Shown here: piece by piece, positions 54,925 through 63,850 of the stretch
Numbering within the stretch: position 1 is the stretch's first letter
Layout of the letters: each line of letters opens with the position of its first letter
Assembly: GCA_020631815.1 (NCBI GenBank)
Contig: JACKGW010000006.1
Location: 163,632 to 227,631 of the forward strand
Direction of reading: 5' to 3'
Length of the DNA stretch: 64,000 nt
From: Planctomycetota bacterium
Lineage (GTDB): Bacteria; Planctomycetota; PLA2; JAEUHO01
The notes under the pieces: generated by a model
What the model was told of the DNA's origin: nothing
The model's input: the letters and a program-made list of their open reading frames with translations, nothing else
Database searches by the model: none
Translations under genes and position numbers: made by a program

Positions 54925-55970
54925 GCGGTCAGGCGCTTGCCGTCCGGGACCTCGTCGTAGCGCCGCGTCGCGGCGCGCCCGTCGTGCTGCACGGCATCAC
55001 GTTCGACCACGCCGCCGAGTCGACGCTGGCCCTCCTGGGCACGAGCGGCGCCGGCAAGACGACGTTGCTTCGCGCCCTTGCCGGCCTCGTCCGTCCGCAG
55101 AGCGGCAGCGTGCACCTGGGGGATCGCCTCCTGGACGGTGATGGGGTGCACGTTGCGCCCGAAGCACGTCGCGTCGGCGTCGTCTTCCAAGGCTTGGAGC
55201 TCTGGCCGCATCTGACGGCGGGTGACCACGTCGCCTTTGCGCTGCGTGCGTCCGGCGTCGGGCGGGGGCGCCGTGCCGACGTCGAGGCCTGGTTCGAGCG
55301 CGTTGGACTCGCTCCCGCGCTGACGCGTCGGCGTCCCGGCGCCCTGTCCGGCGGCGAGCGCCAACGCGTGGCCATCGCCCGCACGCTGGCGGCCGAGCCG
55401 AGCCTCGTCCTCTACGACGAGCCTCTCGCGCACGTCGATCCGACCCGACGCCAGGCCCTGCGTGCGCTCCTGCGGGAGCTCGCCCGCGAGCGACGACATA
55501 CGGCCGTGCTGGTGACCCACGATCCCGACGACGCGTTGGAGATCGCGGACCACGTCGCCATCCTCGAGAAGGGCCGTGTTGCCGAGTCCGGCGTTCCCCG
55601 CGACGTCCTGCGCACACCGCGCACCGAGGCCGCCGCCCGCGCCTTCGGCGCCGTCACGCTGCTGCCGGCCACATGGCGCGGTACGGCGCTCGACACCGTG
55701 TTGGGGCCGCTGGAGCCCGCGGGTGGGCCCGGCGCCACGGACGGTCGCACCGTTCGCCTGGCCTTGCGTCCCGACGACGTCCGGGCGCGCGCACCCCACG
55801 AAGGCGTCGCGGCCACCGTCGTCGACCGCTTCGAGACGGCCACGGGCACCCACGTGATCGCCGACGTCGCCGGCACGCGCATCGAGGCGCGAGCGGACGT
55901 CGACGTACCGCCCGGTGCCGCCGTCGGCCTCGTCGTCGTCTCGCGTGTCACTCCGCTGGAGGCTGCATGA
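54921..55970 (+). CDS. Orphan PotA/FbpC-like ABC transporter ATPase
   Basis: A 349-residue ATPase of the CUT/PotA-like group: Walker A GTSGAGKTT (about 41-49), signature LSGGERQRVAIARTLA, Walker B SLVLYDEPLAHVD and the H-loop LVTHDPDDALEIADHV. A C-terminal TOBE-like regulatory domain (about 240-345) follows. Relatives drive uptake of iron, polyamines, sulfate or sugars, but no permease or binding protein is encoded nearby. It is coupled on both sides by 4-nt overlaps to a HEAT protein and to a five-haem lipoprotein, which is unusual. Confidence 0.9.
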   Translation: MSGQALAVRDLVVAPRRGAPVVLHGITFDHAAESTLALLGTSGAGKTTLLRALAGLVRPQSGSVHLGDRLLDGDGVHVAPEARRVGVVFQGLELWPHLTAGDHVAFALRASGVGRGRRADVEAWFERVGLAPALTRRRPGALSGGERQRVAIARTLAAEPSLVLYDEPLAHVDPTRRQALRALLRELARERRHTAVLVTHDPDDALEIADHVAILEKGRVAESGVPRDVLRTPRTEAAARAFGAVTLLPATWRGTALDTVLGPLEPAGGPGATDGRTVRLALRPDDVRARAPHEGVAATVVDRFETATGTHVIADVAGTRIEARADVDVPPGAAVGLVVVSRVTPLEAA

Positions 55971-57145
55971 CCGCCCCCCGTGCCGCTCGCCGCACGATTC
56001 CCCTGCTCATCCTGCTTGCGGCCTTGCCCATCGCCTGTGGCGAACCGGGGCCAAAGCCGAAGGCGGGTGACCCGCCCGCGCAGGCGCCGAACGCGACGGC
56101 TGACGCAGGCGCCGCACCGCAGGAGCCTGCGTTCCTCTCCGCGGAAGCGTGCGGCCGCTGCCACGGCGCCATCTACGACGAGTGGAAGCAGAGCTTCCAC
56201 GGTCAGGCCATGGCCGACCCGCTGTTCCTCGAGCTCTCCGAGGACGTGGTCAACAAGGAAGAGTGCATCCGCTGCCATGCGCCCGTTCCGCTGCGCGAGG
56301 CGCAGTTCGAGACGCCCGTGGCGCGCGCCTCGCGCCGCGAAGATGCGATCTCGTGCCTGTCGTGCCACCAGGACGGTGCCAACATCGCGGGTCCCTTCGG
56401 CGGGCTGGAGGGAGCCTGTCGCCCTGTCGGCGACCCGCGCCAGCGCGACGTGGTGAAGATCTGCTTCCCGTGCCACAACCAACACGACACGGGCAACGAG
56501 TACCTGGCCGGCCCCTATGCGCCGGAAGCCCCGCTGCCGCGCCAACGTCCCGCCGAGAGCTGCATCACGTGCCACATGCCCGAAGTCGAGCGCCCGCTCG
56601 TGGAAGGCGGCGTCGTGCGCAAGGGCCGCAGTCACACGTGGCGCGGGGGCCACAGCTTCGCGATGCTCGAGAAGGCCTCGGCGCTCGACGTCGAGGTCCG
56701 CCCGGCGGAAGGTGGCGGCTTCGAGATCGAGGTCTTCGTCACCAACCGCGGCGCCGGCCACTCGATTCCGACCGACGCGCGACACCGCTCGTTCGATACC
56801 TACATCAAGCTGTGGGACGCCGACGGACGCGTCGTCTTGGACCCGCTCAAGCGCGCGGACCAAGAGCGCTCGTTCCTGGCCAAGTTCCGCAAGTTCTATC
56901 GAGGCTCGGGCAAGAACGACACGCAGATCCCGCCGCTGGCCCGCGTCTCCACGTTGGGCGAGGGCCCCGGTCGTTTCACGACGGACTTGCCCAAAGGGCG
57001 TGGCGAGGCGTGGCTCGTCTACCGGCTCACGCCGCGCGATGCCCTCGTCGAGGACAGCTTGAAAGCGTCCGAGGGGCCCGACGACGTCCAGGACACCACG
57101 GTCGCTCGCGTCGTGCACCGCGTGTCGTTCACCTTCGGCAAGTAG
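55967..57145 (+). CDS. Five-haem cytochrome c lipoprotein
   Basis: A 392-residue lipoprotein: lipobox PIAC (Cys24), an Ala/Pro linker, then five CxxCH motifs at Cys62/65, 100/103, 130/133, 166/169 and 199/202. The sequence EACGRCHGAIYDEWKQSFHG resembles the cytochrome c554/c'-type domain. The C-terminal half (about 215-390) is beta-rich with no haem motifs (FVTNRGAGHSIPTDARHRSF). It should sit in the periplasm or outer membrane as an electron carrier or oxidoreductase; the partner is unknown. The start overlaps the ABC ATPase stop. Confidence 0.9.
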   Translation: MTAPRAARRTIPLLILLAALPIACGEPGPKPKAGDPPAQAPNATADAGAAPQEPAFLSAEACGRCHGAIYDEWKQSFHGQAMADPLFLELSEDVVNKEECIRCHAPVPLREAQFETPVARASRREDAISCLSCHQDGANIAGPFGGLEGACRPVGDPRQRDVVKICFPCHNQHDTGNEYLAGPYAPEAPLPRQRPAESCITCHMPEVERPLVEGGVVRKGRSHTWRGGHSFAMLEKASALDVEVRPAEGGGFEIEVFVTNRGAGHSIPTDARHRSFDTYIKLWDADGRVVLDPLKRADQERSFLAKFRKFYRGSGKNDTQIPPLARVSTLGEGPGRFTTDLPKGRGEAWLVYRLTPRDALVEDSLKASEGPDDVQDTTVARVVHRVSFTFGK

Positions 57146-57156
57146 AGGAGCCTGAC

Positions 57157-58746
57157 ATGCGCACTGCGTGCTCTCTCGTGATCGGGCTGATGGTGGGGGC
57201 GCTGGCCTTCGCACCGCTCCGCGCCCGGGCTGACGATGCGACGGCCGACTTCGACGCGCGCCTGCAGGCCGCGATCGCCGCGGCCGAGGACGCACCGCTT
57301 CGTGCGCTGCATGACGACGTGTCCGCCGGCAAGCTCTCCGCCGATGACGCCGCACGCGTGGAGGACGCGTGGGCCTCGCGCCTCGAAGCGCGCGGTGACG
57401 ACGCCGATGCCCTGGACGCGCGCACGTGGCTGGCCCGCGAGCGACAGCAGCCGGTGGATCGCATCGCGCTGGCCGAGAACCTGTTGCGCCAAGCGCAGCG
57501 GCGCGTCGCGGCTGGCGTCACACGCGGTCTGAGCGTGACGACGCTGCTTGCGGACGCCTTGGACGCGCTGGCCCCGCTGTGGGAGATGGGCACCGACGGC
57601 GCGGATCTCGAGGCCGAGCTCCGCGCGCGCGCCCTCTTCACGGAAGCCTGGGCGCGGACGCTTCGTGGCGATCCGGAGACCGCGGCCGCGCGCCTCGGAC
57701 GTGTGGACCGCAGCACCTTGCCTCAGCGGTGGCGCGTGCCCCTCGCCGATGCCCTGGCCCGCGCCCGTCATGCCGCGGGCGACCCGCGGGGGGCCGCCGA
57801 GGCCTTCCTCGAGGCCGGCAACGTGCACGGCGCCGCCGCCTCGTGGTCGGCGGCTCGCGACGCCACGGAGACGGCGCGGCTCTACGGCCAGCTGCTGGCG
57901 GCCGCGCCCGAGGACACCGCCCTGCAGGCCGAGGCGCTGCGCGCCGCGCGTTACGCCGAGGCGGCGTCCCCGCTGGCCGACGCGCTGGCGCCGCTCGTCG
58001 AGGCCGGGACGGCGCCCTCGAGCCTCGAGGCGACGCGCGCGGAGGCCTTGGGGATCGCGGGGCGCAACGAGGAGGCGATCGCGGCGTGGCGTGCGCTCAA
58101 GGCTCGCGACGACGCGGTCCCGGGGCTGGACGCCTCGCTGGCCACGCGCCTGGCGGCGCGCGGCAAGCCCGGTGACCTGGACGAGGCCGTGGACCTGGCG
58201 GTGGCGCAGCTGGCGCGGGACCCCGAGTCGACCCTCGCCGGCGACCTGCTCTGGGCCATCGCCGCGGCGGACTACGAGAGCCTGCACCGGGACACGCCCG
58301 ACGGTCGCTTGCTCGCTCGCTGCCTGCGCGCCCAGGAGGCGATCGTGGCCGCGCGCAGCGACGACCCGACGGCCTGGTCCAACCTCGGCAACACCTTGCG
58401 TGTCGGCGGCCGGGCGAGCGCCTCGCTGGCCGCCTACGACAAGGCCGTCGAGCTGGACCCCTACGACCCCGACATCCGCTCGGACCGGGGGCTGGCGCGC
58501 TCGGCGGCCGGCGACGACGTGGCGGCCCTGGAGGCGTTCGGGGAGGCCCTGGAGATCGACCCGGGCCACCTCTCGGCGCACCAGAACGCCGCACGACGGC
58601 ATCTGGAGGCAGGACGGCCTGGCGCCGCCCTCCTCGACCTCCAAGGGGCCCTGGAGTCGGCCCGGGCGCGCGGTGATCGCACGACGCCCTACCGCCTGCT
58701 CATGGGCCGGGCCTGGCGCGCGCTTCGGGACACGACGTCCCGGTGA
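57157..58746 (+). CDS. Exported TPR protein
   Basis: A 529-residue protein with a signal peptide (1-25, IGLMVGALAFAPLRARADD). TPR-like repeats follow, clearest near the end: WSNLGNTLRVGGRASASLAA, then IRSDRGLARSAAGDDVAALE and HQNAARRHLEAGRPGAALLD are consecutive units. It begins 11 nt after the cytochrome stop and is the last gene of the coupled run. It probably scaffolds a periplasmic complex, possibly with the cytochrome, but this is not shown. A 214-nt gap with a hairpin follows. Confidence 0.8.
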   Translation: MRTACSLVIGLMVGALAFAPLRARADDATADFDARLQAAIAAAEDAPLRALHDDVSAGKLSADDAARVEDAWASRLEARGDDADALDARTWLARERQQPVDRIALAENLLRQAQRRVAAGVTRGLSVTTLLADALDALAPLWEMGTDGADLEAELRARALFTEAWARTLRGDPETAAARLGRVDRSTLPQRWRVPLADALARARHAAGDPRGAAEAFLEAGNVHGAAASWSAARDATETARLYGQLLAAAPEDTALQAEALRAARYAEAASPLADALAPLVEAGTAPSSLEATRAEALGIAGRNEEAIAAWRALKARDDAVPGLDASLATRLAARGKPGDLDEAVDLAVAQLARDPESTLAGDLLWAIAAADYESLHRDTPDGRLLARCLRAQEAIVAARSDDPTAWSNLGNTLRVGGRASASLAAYDKAVELDPYDPDIRSDRGLARSAAGDDVAALEAFGEALEIDPGHLSAHQNAARRHLEAGRPGAALLDLQGALESARARGDRTTPYRLLMGRAWRALRDTTSR

Positions 58747-58846
58747 CGGGCCCGGCGGCCCGGAATCCTCGGGCGGCGGGTAGCGTCGAGGCCGAGGCCT
58801 GCCTCTGGCGCTCCTCTTCGGTAAGGTTGGCGCTCCGGCAGCCCTC

Positions 58847-58887
58847 GGGCCGGAGGCCAAGGTCGCGAACCTGCCCGCCTCCGGCCC
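58847..58887 (+). terminator. Long-arm hairpin between TPR gene and hydrolase-like gene
   Basis: Ten-base perfect arms GGGCCGGAGG and CCTCCGGCCC enclose 21 bases with an inner AGGT-CGCGA-ACCT hairpin. It may end the upstream transcript or structure the leader of the downstream gene; there is no U-tract. Confidence 0.45.
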
Positions 58888-58960
58888 GGACACCGCTGCA
58901 CGCCCGCCCGGGACGTGCAGCCCGTTGCTCGATTCCCGCACGCCTCGCCTTGGAGCTCGC

Positions 58961-60577
58961 ATGACCCAAGCCCTGCCCCGACGCTTCCGCTCCTGCCTCC
59001 TCGCCCTTGCGGTTGCGGCCGTGCTCGGCGTGCCGGCCACCCGCACGGCGGTGGCCGAGGATCCGGGTGCGACGACGCTGCCGACGGACGCCAAGGAGCG
59101 GAAGGGCTTCAAGGACCTGGTCTCGGCTGCGCGCACCTACTTCGACCTGCTCGAGGACGCCTGGGTGGGCCGCAAGCCGTTCCTCGCCGAGCTCGAGGAC
59201 CTGGCGAAGAAGAAGCACTACCCGCTGGCCGACCCGCCGTTCTTGCGCTGGCTCGTCGACCAGAGCCGCTCCTTCGAGCCGCAGATGGACGACAGCAAGT
59301 GGTACAAGGCCAACGACCTGGCCTACACCGACCACAACAAGTTCCACGGCTTCGAGCTGAAGAGCCGCGATCTGTGGGTGCACGTGCGTCCCGCCGACAC
59401 CTACCCGAAGAAGAACAGGGAGCTCGAGAGCTACGAGCGTCCCGGGCCTTGGCCGCTGGTCTTCTCGATGCACGGCAAGGACCACGCCGGTGACGGCGCG
59501 GGCAAGGAGCTGGTGGCAGCCCGTTGGTCCAAGGATCTGACGCCCGACATCCAGAAGGACTGGATCATCGCGGTGCCGATCGCGGCGGCTGCGGCGTACA
59601 GCGACAACGGTCGCATCCGGATGGAGCGCGTGCACACGCCGCTTCGTCGCGTGTACGAGAGCTATCACATCGACTTCGACCGCATCATTCTCGATGGGGG
59701 CCAGGACGCGTTGCTGCTCCTCGCCACGTCGCCGTGGTTGTTCGCCGGTGCCGTGTTGCGCGAGGGTGCGCTCGACACACCCAAGCTGCAGGCCTCCGTT
59801 CCCAACTTCTGCCCCGTGCCGCTGTACGTCGTGGACCAGCCCGACCTGGCCAAGGCGCTGCGTGACGCCGGCCACGAGAACGTGACCGAAGGCAAGGCGG
59901 GTGACGCGCCCGCGTGGATGGCGCAGCAGCGTCGTCGCGACCCCAAGTCGTTCGACTGGGTCACGCGCGAGTCCGACCAGGTCCTCGCCTGGTACATCAA
60001 CCTCGACCAGCCGCTCTGGGACGAGGGCGTGAAGCGCCATATCCACGTGGACATCGTGGACACGGCCGAGGAGCCCAACACGGTCAAGATCACGGCCGAG
60101 GGCATGGCCGAGCTGTCCGTGTACCTCAACGACAGCCTGGTCAACCTCGATCGCCCGGTGCGCATCGTGATCAACGGGGTCACGGTCAAGGACGAGTCCT
60201 TGCAGCTCGAAGAGCGGATGTCCAAGGTCAAGCGCGACTTCGACGCCATCTTCCAGGCGCGCGGCGGCTTCAACCCCATCGACGTGCGCAAGAGCCGCTA
60301 CTACGGCTGGCTGCGCAGCGCGTTCTTCGTGCGGATCCCCGTGCCGGCCCCGGCCGAGGAGGCCGGCGATGGATCGTCCGGCGGAGCCGGCGACAGCGCG
60401 GGTCCCGCGGCCAGCGAGAAGCAGGTCGCGGATGCGGCCCGGCTGCTCGGCAAGGCGAAGGACATGAAGGACTCCAACCCGGATCGCGCGAAGGACCTGC
60501 TGAAGAAGGTGCTCGAGATGCCGGAGACGCCGAGCCACGACGAGGCTCGCAAGCTGCTGGAAGAGCTCGGCGGCTGA
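58961..60577 (+). CDS. Exported alpha/beta-hydrolase-like protein lacking the nucleophile
   Basis: A 538-residue protein with a signal peptide (1-28, ending VAED). The middle (about 165-330) looks like an esterase/PHB-depolymerase-type alpha/beta fold: WPLVFSMHGKDHAGDGAGKE as the oxyanion-loop region, DWIIAVPIAAAAAYSDNG, then IDFDRIILDGGQDALLLLAT where the usual G-x-S-x-G elbow reads G-G-Q-D-A (246-250). A C-terminal beta domain has ITAEGMAELSVYLND, and a charged helical tail (about 470-538) with DRAKDLLKKVLEMPET ends it. The missing Ser suggests a binding or structural role. The start follows GGAG. Confidence 0.7.
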   Translation: MTQALPRRFRSCLLALAVAAVLGVPATRTAVAEDPGATTLPTDAKERKGFKDLVSAARTYFDLLEDAWVGRKPFLAELEDLAKKKHYPLADPPFLRWLVDQSRSFEPQMDDSKWYKANDLAYTDHNKFHGFELKSRDLWVHVRPADTYPKKNRELESYERPGPWPLVFSMHGKDHAGDGAGKELVAARWSKDLTPDIQKDWIIAVPIAAAAAYSDNGRIRMERVHTPLRRVYESYHIDFDRIILDGGQDALLLLATSPWLFAGAVLREGALDTPKLQASVPNFCPVPLYVVDQPDLAKALRDAGHENVTEGKAGDAPAWMAQQRRRDPKSFDWVTRESDQVLAWYINLDQPLWDEGVKRHIHVDIVDTAEEPNTVKITAEGMAELSVYLNDSLVNLDRPVRIVINGVTVKDESLQLEERMSKVKRDFDAIFQARGGFNPIDVRKSRYYGWLRSAFFVRIPVPAPAEEAGDGSSGGAGDSAGPAASEKQVADAARLLGKAKDMKDSNPDRAKDLLKKVLEMPETPSHDEARKLLEELGG

Positions 60578-60635
60578 TCATGCGCCCGCTGCGGACCGTG
60601 CCCTCGCGCGGTTCCGTGGCCTGTGACGAGGGCCG

Positions 60636-62894
60636 ATGAGCGACTTGACGACAGCCCGTCGCGCCCTCTTGGTGCTCGTCAACGGCTTCGCCATCCTGGG
60701 CGTCGAGTTCGTCGCCCAGCGGCAGCTGGCCCCCGTGTTCGGCCAGTCCGTGCACGTCTGGAGCGCCGTGATCGGCGTCCTGCTGTTGGCTCTCGTGGTC
60801 GGCTATGCACTCGGCGGCCGATGGGGGAGTCGCGCTCGCCATGAGGGCGTGCTCGCCCTGGCGCATGCCGCGGCGGCCCTCGTCTTGGTGGGCGTTGCCC
60901 TGCTCGGCCCCGACATCGCGGCCGCGCTCGGGCCCCGTGGCGGCCTCGACCCCGGCGCATGGCCCCTGGGTCGGTTCGGTGTCGTCGGCGCCTGTCTGGC
61001 CCTCTACGCGCTGCCCTGCGCCCTGCTGGCCGCGACGACGCCGTTCGTGGTGGCGCGTGCCGCGTCCGATGGGCGTGCCGGCCGCGCGACGGGGCGCTTC
61101 GTGGCACTGGGCACGCTGGGCAGCCTGCTCGCCTGCTGGGTGGTGCCGCTGGAGTGGATCCCCTCGCTGGGGACGCGCGGCAGCTGGTGGGTGCTGATCG
61201 GCCTCGTGGGGCTCGATGCCCTGCTCGCAGCCTCCGGCGGGCGCCGCACCCTGGGCGTGCGTGACGAGGAGACCGCCACGGTCGCCGAGGCGCGCTTGCC
61301 CCAGGGGCTGGCCCTGGCCACGGCACTCGTCACGGGCCTCGCCATCACGGTGCTCGAAGTCGGCGGTGTGCGCTTGATGAGCCCTTGGGTGGGCCAGAGC
61401 AACCACGTCTGGGCGGCGGTCATCGCCACCTGCCTCTTGGCGCTGGCCATCGGCAGCGCGCTCGGTGGCCGCTGGACGTCGCGCTTCGATCCGCGGCGGG
61501 CTCTCGTCCTCGTGCTGGCCGTCGGCGTGCCCGCGGCGGCGCTCCCCGCGGCCCTCGTGACGCCCTGGATGGGACATCTCGTCCCCGATGGTCTCCAGAG
61601 CCTCGTCATCTTGCCCGTCGCGTTCGCAGGCAGCATCGGCGGCGCCCTCGTGCTGCTGGCACCTGGCCTCGTGGTGCTGGGCGCCGCGCTTCCGCTGCTC
61701 GCCGCAGCGCGAGGTCAGCGCGACGTGGGGCGCCTCTTGGCGGCCAACACGGTGGGGGGGCTGCTCGGCTGCGTGCTGACGGCGCCGCTCCTCGTGCCGA
61801 GCCTCGGCTCGCGCGGCACGTTCCTGCTGATGGGCGCGCTGCTGCTCGTGCTGTTCCTGCTGGTGGCCAGGCGACCGTGGCCGCGGGCGGCTTCCGCCTT
61901 GGCCCTGGTGGGCCTGCTGGCGCCCGGCGCCTACGTCGTGGTGCGCGGCGGCCCCTTGCGCTTGCAGCCCGGCCAGCTCGTGGAGGTCGAGACGCCGTAC
62001 CAGACCGTACGCGTCGTCGAGGCGGCGATGGATGCCATCGACCCGGCGTCCGGCTCGCCCGCGTCGTGGAAGTCGCCGCTGACCGTGCCCACGCGCTTCC
62101 TGCGGCACGACGAGGATGCGGAGACGTACCAGAGCGTGCTGCTGCAGACGCGTGGCGACTCCGTGCTGACCGGCGGCCGCTACTTCGAGTCGATGGCCGT
62201 GGGGGCCCACTTCGTACCGCTGCCCGCGGACGGCGTCATCGACGTGCTGTTGATCGGTCACGCGGGCGGAACGGTCTGGCGCACGCTGCGTGCGACCGCG
62301 CCCGCCGGCGTGCCCGTGCACTGCCTCGCCGTCGAGATCGACCCGGGTGTGGTGGACGTTGCGCGCGGCTACCTCGCCCACGAAGAGCTGGAAGACGAGC
62401 GGCTCGAGCTGGTCACGAACGAGGACGGGCGGACCATCGTCAATGCGCTGCCTGCGGATCGTCGCTTCGACCTCGTGTTGGTGGATGCGTACGCCCGGAC
62501 CAACTACGTGCCGTTCCAAGTGGCCACGCGCGAGTTCTTCGAGCGCGTTCGCGACCACCTGGAGCCCGGTGGTTGGGTGGGGGTGAACGTGCTCGGGCAG
62601 GGAGCCGCCAGTCGGGTGGCGGCTGCGATCGCGGCCACCATGCAGGCCGCGTTCGGTGCCACGTGGCTCGTGCCCAACCCGTACTTCGCCGGCAACGTGA
62701 TCCTCTGGAGCTCGCCGGGATCCACGGCGGGGCCGCAGGTGGGGGCGCACGCCCCCCCGCCGCCTGCGCTCGGAGAAGCCGTGTTTGCCGTGGAGCGCTT
62801 GGGTGTCCGCGTCGTGCCGTCGCCGCGCGATCCCGTGCTGACCGATGACCTGAGCCCGACCGACAAGCTTGCCGACGAGGAGTTCGGGCTTTGA
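60636..62894 (+). CDS. Fused MFS-like/spermidine-synthase-like membrane protein
   Basis: A 752-residue protein. Two homologous membrane halves are visible: GQSVHVWSAVIGVLLLALVV (from about 36) and GQSNHVWAAVIATCLLALAI (from about 253) each lead into an ALGGRW motif, an offset of 217 residues. A soluble C-terminal domain (about 440-750) resembles polyamine synthases, with VLLIGHAGGTVWRTLRA, EIDPGVVDVARGYLA and LVLVDAYARTNYVPFQ. Such fusions may make or move aminopropylated compounds; activity cannot be assigned because the substrate site is not obvious. The stop overlaps the next start (TTGA). Confidence 0.85.
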   Translation: MSDLTTARRALLVLVNGFAILGVEFVAQRQLAPVFGQSVHVWSAVIGVLLLALVVGYALGGRWGSRARHEGVLALAHAAAALVLVGVALLGPDIAAALGPRGGLDPGAWPLGRFGVVGACLALYALPCALLAATTPFVVARAASDGRAGRATGRFVALGTLGSLLACWVVPLEWIPSLGTRGSWWVLIGLVGLDALLAASGGRRTLGVRDEETATVAEARLPQGLALATALVTGLAITVLEVGGVRLMSPWVGQSNHVWAAVIATCLLALAIGSALGGRWTSRFDPRRALVLVLAVGVPAAALPAALVTPWMGHLVPDGLQSLVILPVAFAGSIGGALVLLAPGLVVLGAALPLLAAARGQRDVGRLLAANTVGGLLGCVLTAPLLVPSLGSRGTFLLMGALLLVLFLLVARRPWPRAASALALVGLLAPGAYVVVRGGPLRLQPGQLVEVETPYQTVRVVEAAMDAIDPASGSPASWKSPLTVPTRFLRHDEDAETYQSVLLQTRGDSVLTGGRYFESMAVGAHFVPLPADGVIDVLLIGHAGGTVWRTLRATAPAGVPVHCLAVEIDPGVVDVARGYLAHEELEDERLELVTNEDGRTIVNALPADRRFDLVLVDAYARTNYVPFQVATREFFERVRDHLEPGGWVGVNVLGQGAASRVAAAIAATMQAAFGATWLVPNPYFAGNVILWSSPGSTAGPQVGAHAPPPPALGEAVFAVERLGVRVVPSPRDPVLTDDLSPTDKLADEEFGL

Positions 62895-63583
62895 GGCGCG
62901 CGCTGGTCCTCGCCCTGCTGGCTGCACTCGTCGGCGCCGCGGCCCCCGCGTCCGCAGACGACCGGGACGACGCTGCCGCTGCCGAGCGCGCGCGGCGGCG
63001 CGCGGCGATCGAGCGTCTGGCGGCCGAGGGTCGTTGGGACGAGATGGACTCCGTACCGCCGACGGCGCCGGACGACGTGGAAGACTGGGCGATCCAGCTG
63101 CGAGACCGTTGGTGGCGCCCGGTCGACGCGGGTCACCGCACGGATCTGCCCGCGGGCGATGCGGCGGGAGACGTGATGGCGCGGCGGCGCCACTGGCTGG
63201 CGGCGGGGGGGCAGGACCCCCATCCCATGCCGGCGGCCGGGGAGCCCGATCCCTGGCCCGTCCTCGCAGCGCTCGTTCTCGACCGCCAGCGTCGCCTGGC
63301 GGCGGATTTCGACGCTCCCGAGCGTCTCGATGCGCCGGAGCTGAACGAGGTCCTGCGGAACGCCCCAGCCGACACCGAAGGTGGCACGCTGGCGGCCATC
63401 CGCATGGGTCTCGAGAAGATCGACTACGCCTACGACGCGGAGCTCGACGCGGCCTCGCAAGAAGCGCGCGACGAAGGCAACGCGGCGAGCAAGGACGCCT
63501 GGCAGCTCGTGGCCCTGGCCCTGGGCATCCTCGCCGTGGTGTCGGTGCTGCTCGCGTTCCTGCCGCGTTCACGCGGTTCCTGA
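62891..63583 (+). CDS. Small exported protein with C-terminal membrane helix
   Basis: A 230-residue protein from TTG, overlapping the previous stop. A signal peptide (RRALVLALLAALVGAAAPASA) is followed by an acidic helical region rich in Ala, Arg and Asp, and a C-terminal hydrophobic helix (about 205-225; LVALALGILAVVSVLLAFLP) with a short basic end. This N-out topology fits a DUF4129-like or periplasm-facing tail-anchored protein. No family was recognised. It is coupled to the fused MFS gene and is probably its partner. Confidence 0.7.
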   Translation: MRRALVLALLAALVGAAAPASADDRDDAAAAERARRRAAIERLAAEGRWDEMDSVPPTAPDDVEDWAIQLRDRWWRPVDAGHRTDLPAGDAAGDVMARRRHWLAAGGQDPHPMPAAGEPDPWPVLAALVLDRQRRLAADFDAPERLDAPELNEVLRNAPADTEGGTLAAIRMGLEKIDYAYDAELDAASQEARDEGNAASKDAWQLVALALGILAVVSVLLAFLPRSRGS

Positions 63584-63597
63584 CGGGGGCAGGGGAC

Positions 63598-63633
63598 GCC
63601 GGCTGGTTTCCGGCGAAATCCCGGTCTTCCGGG
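63598..63633 (+). terminator. Two adjacent hairpins at the end of the last complete operon
   Basis: GCCGG...CCGGC (63598-63614) and CCCGG-TCTT-CCGGG (63620-63633) lie 15 nt after the stop codon. No U-run follows, but the pair fits a termination region. Downstream, 63634-63850 has no recognisable gene and a relatively AT-rich spot near 63651-63680. Confidence 0.4.
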
Positions 63634-63850
63634 CTCCTCCCCACGGACAACGCATCATAACATGGATTATCAGAAGTGATGAAGGGGCAGGACATGGGGT
63701 CCGGGAGGTCATGTTCCTCGTGCTCCAAGGCGTGGTGGCGTGGCGTGGCTTCGTCGCTGCGAGTGCGCGTCGAGCGTGGATCGCGCTGTCCGTGGTTCGT
63801 GTCCGCGATCGAGCGCGGAGGGTAGATCGAGGCCCCGGCGGCTCGTGTAC

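Noticed and set aside
60270..63728. 1152-codon minus-strand frame
   Set aside because: Antisense to three coupled genes with clear motifs; composition is His/Gln/Arg-rich and repetitive.
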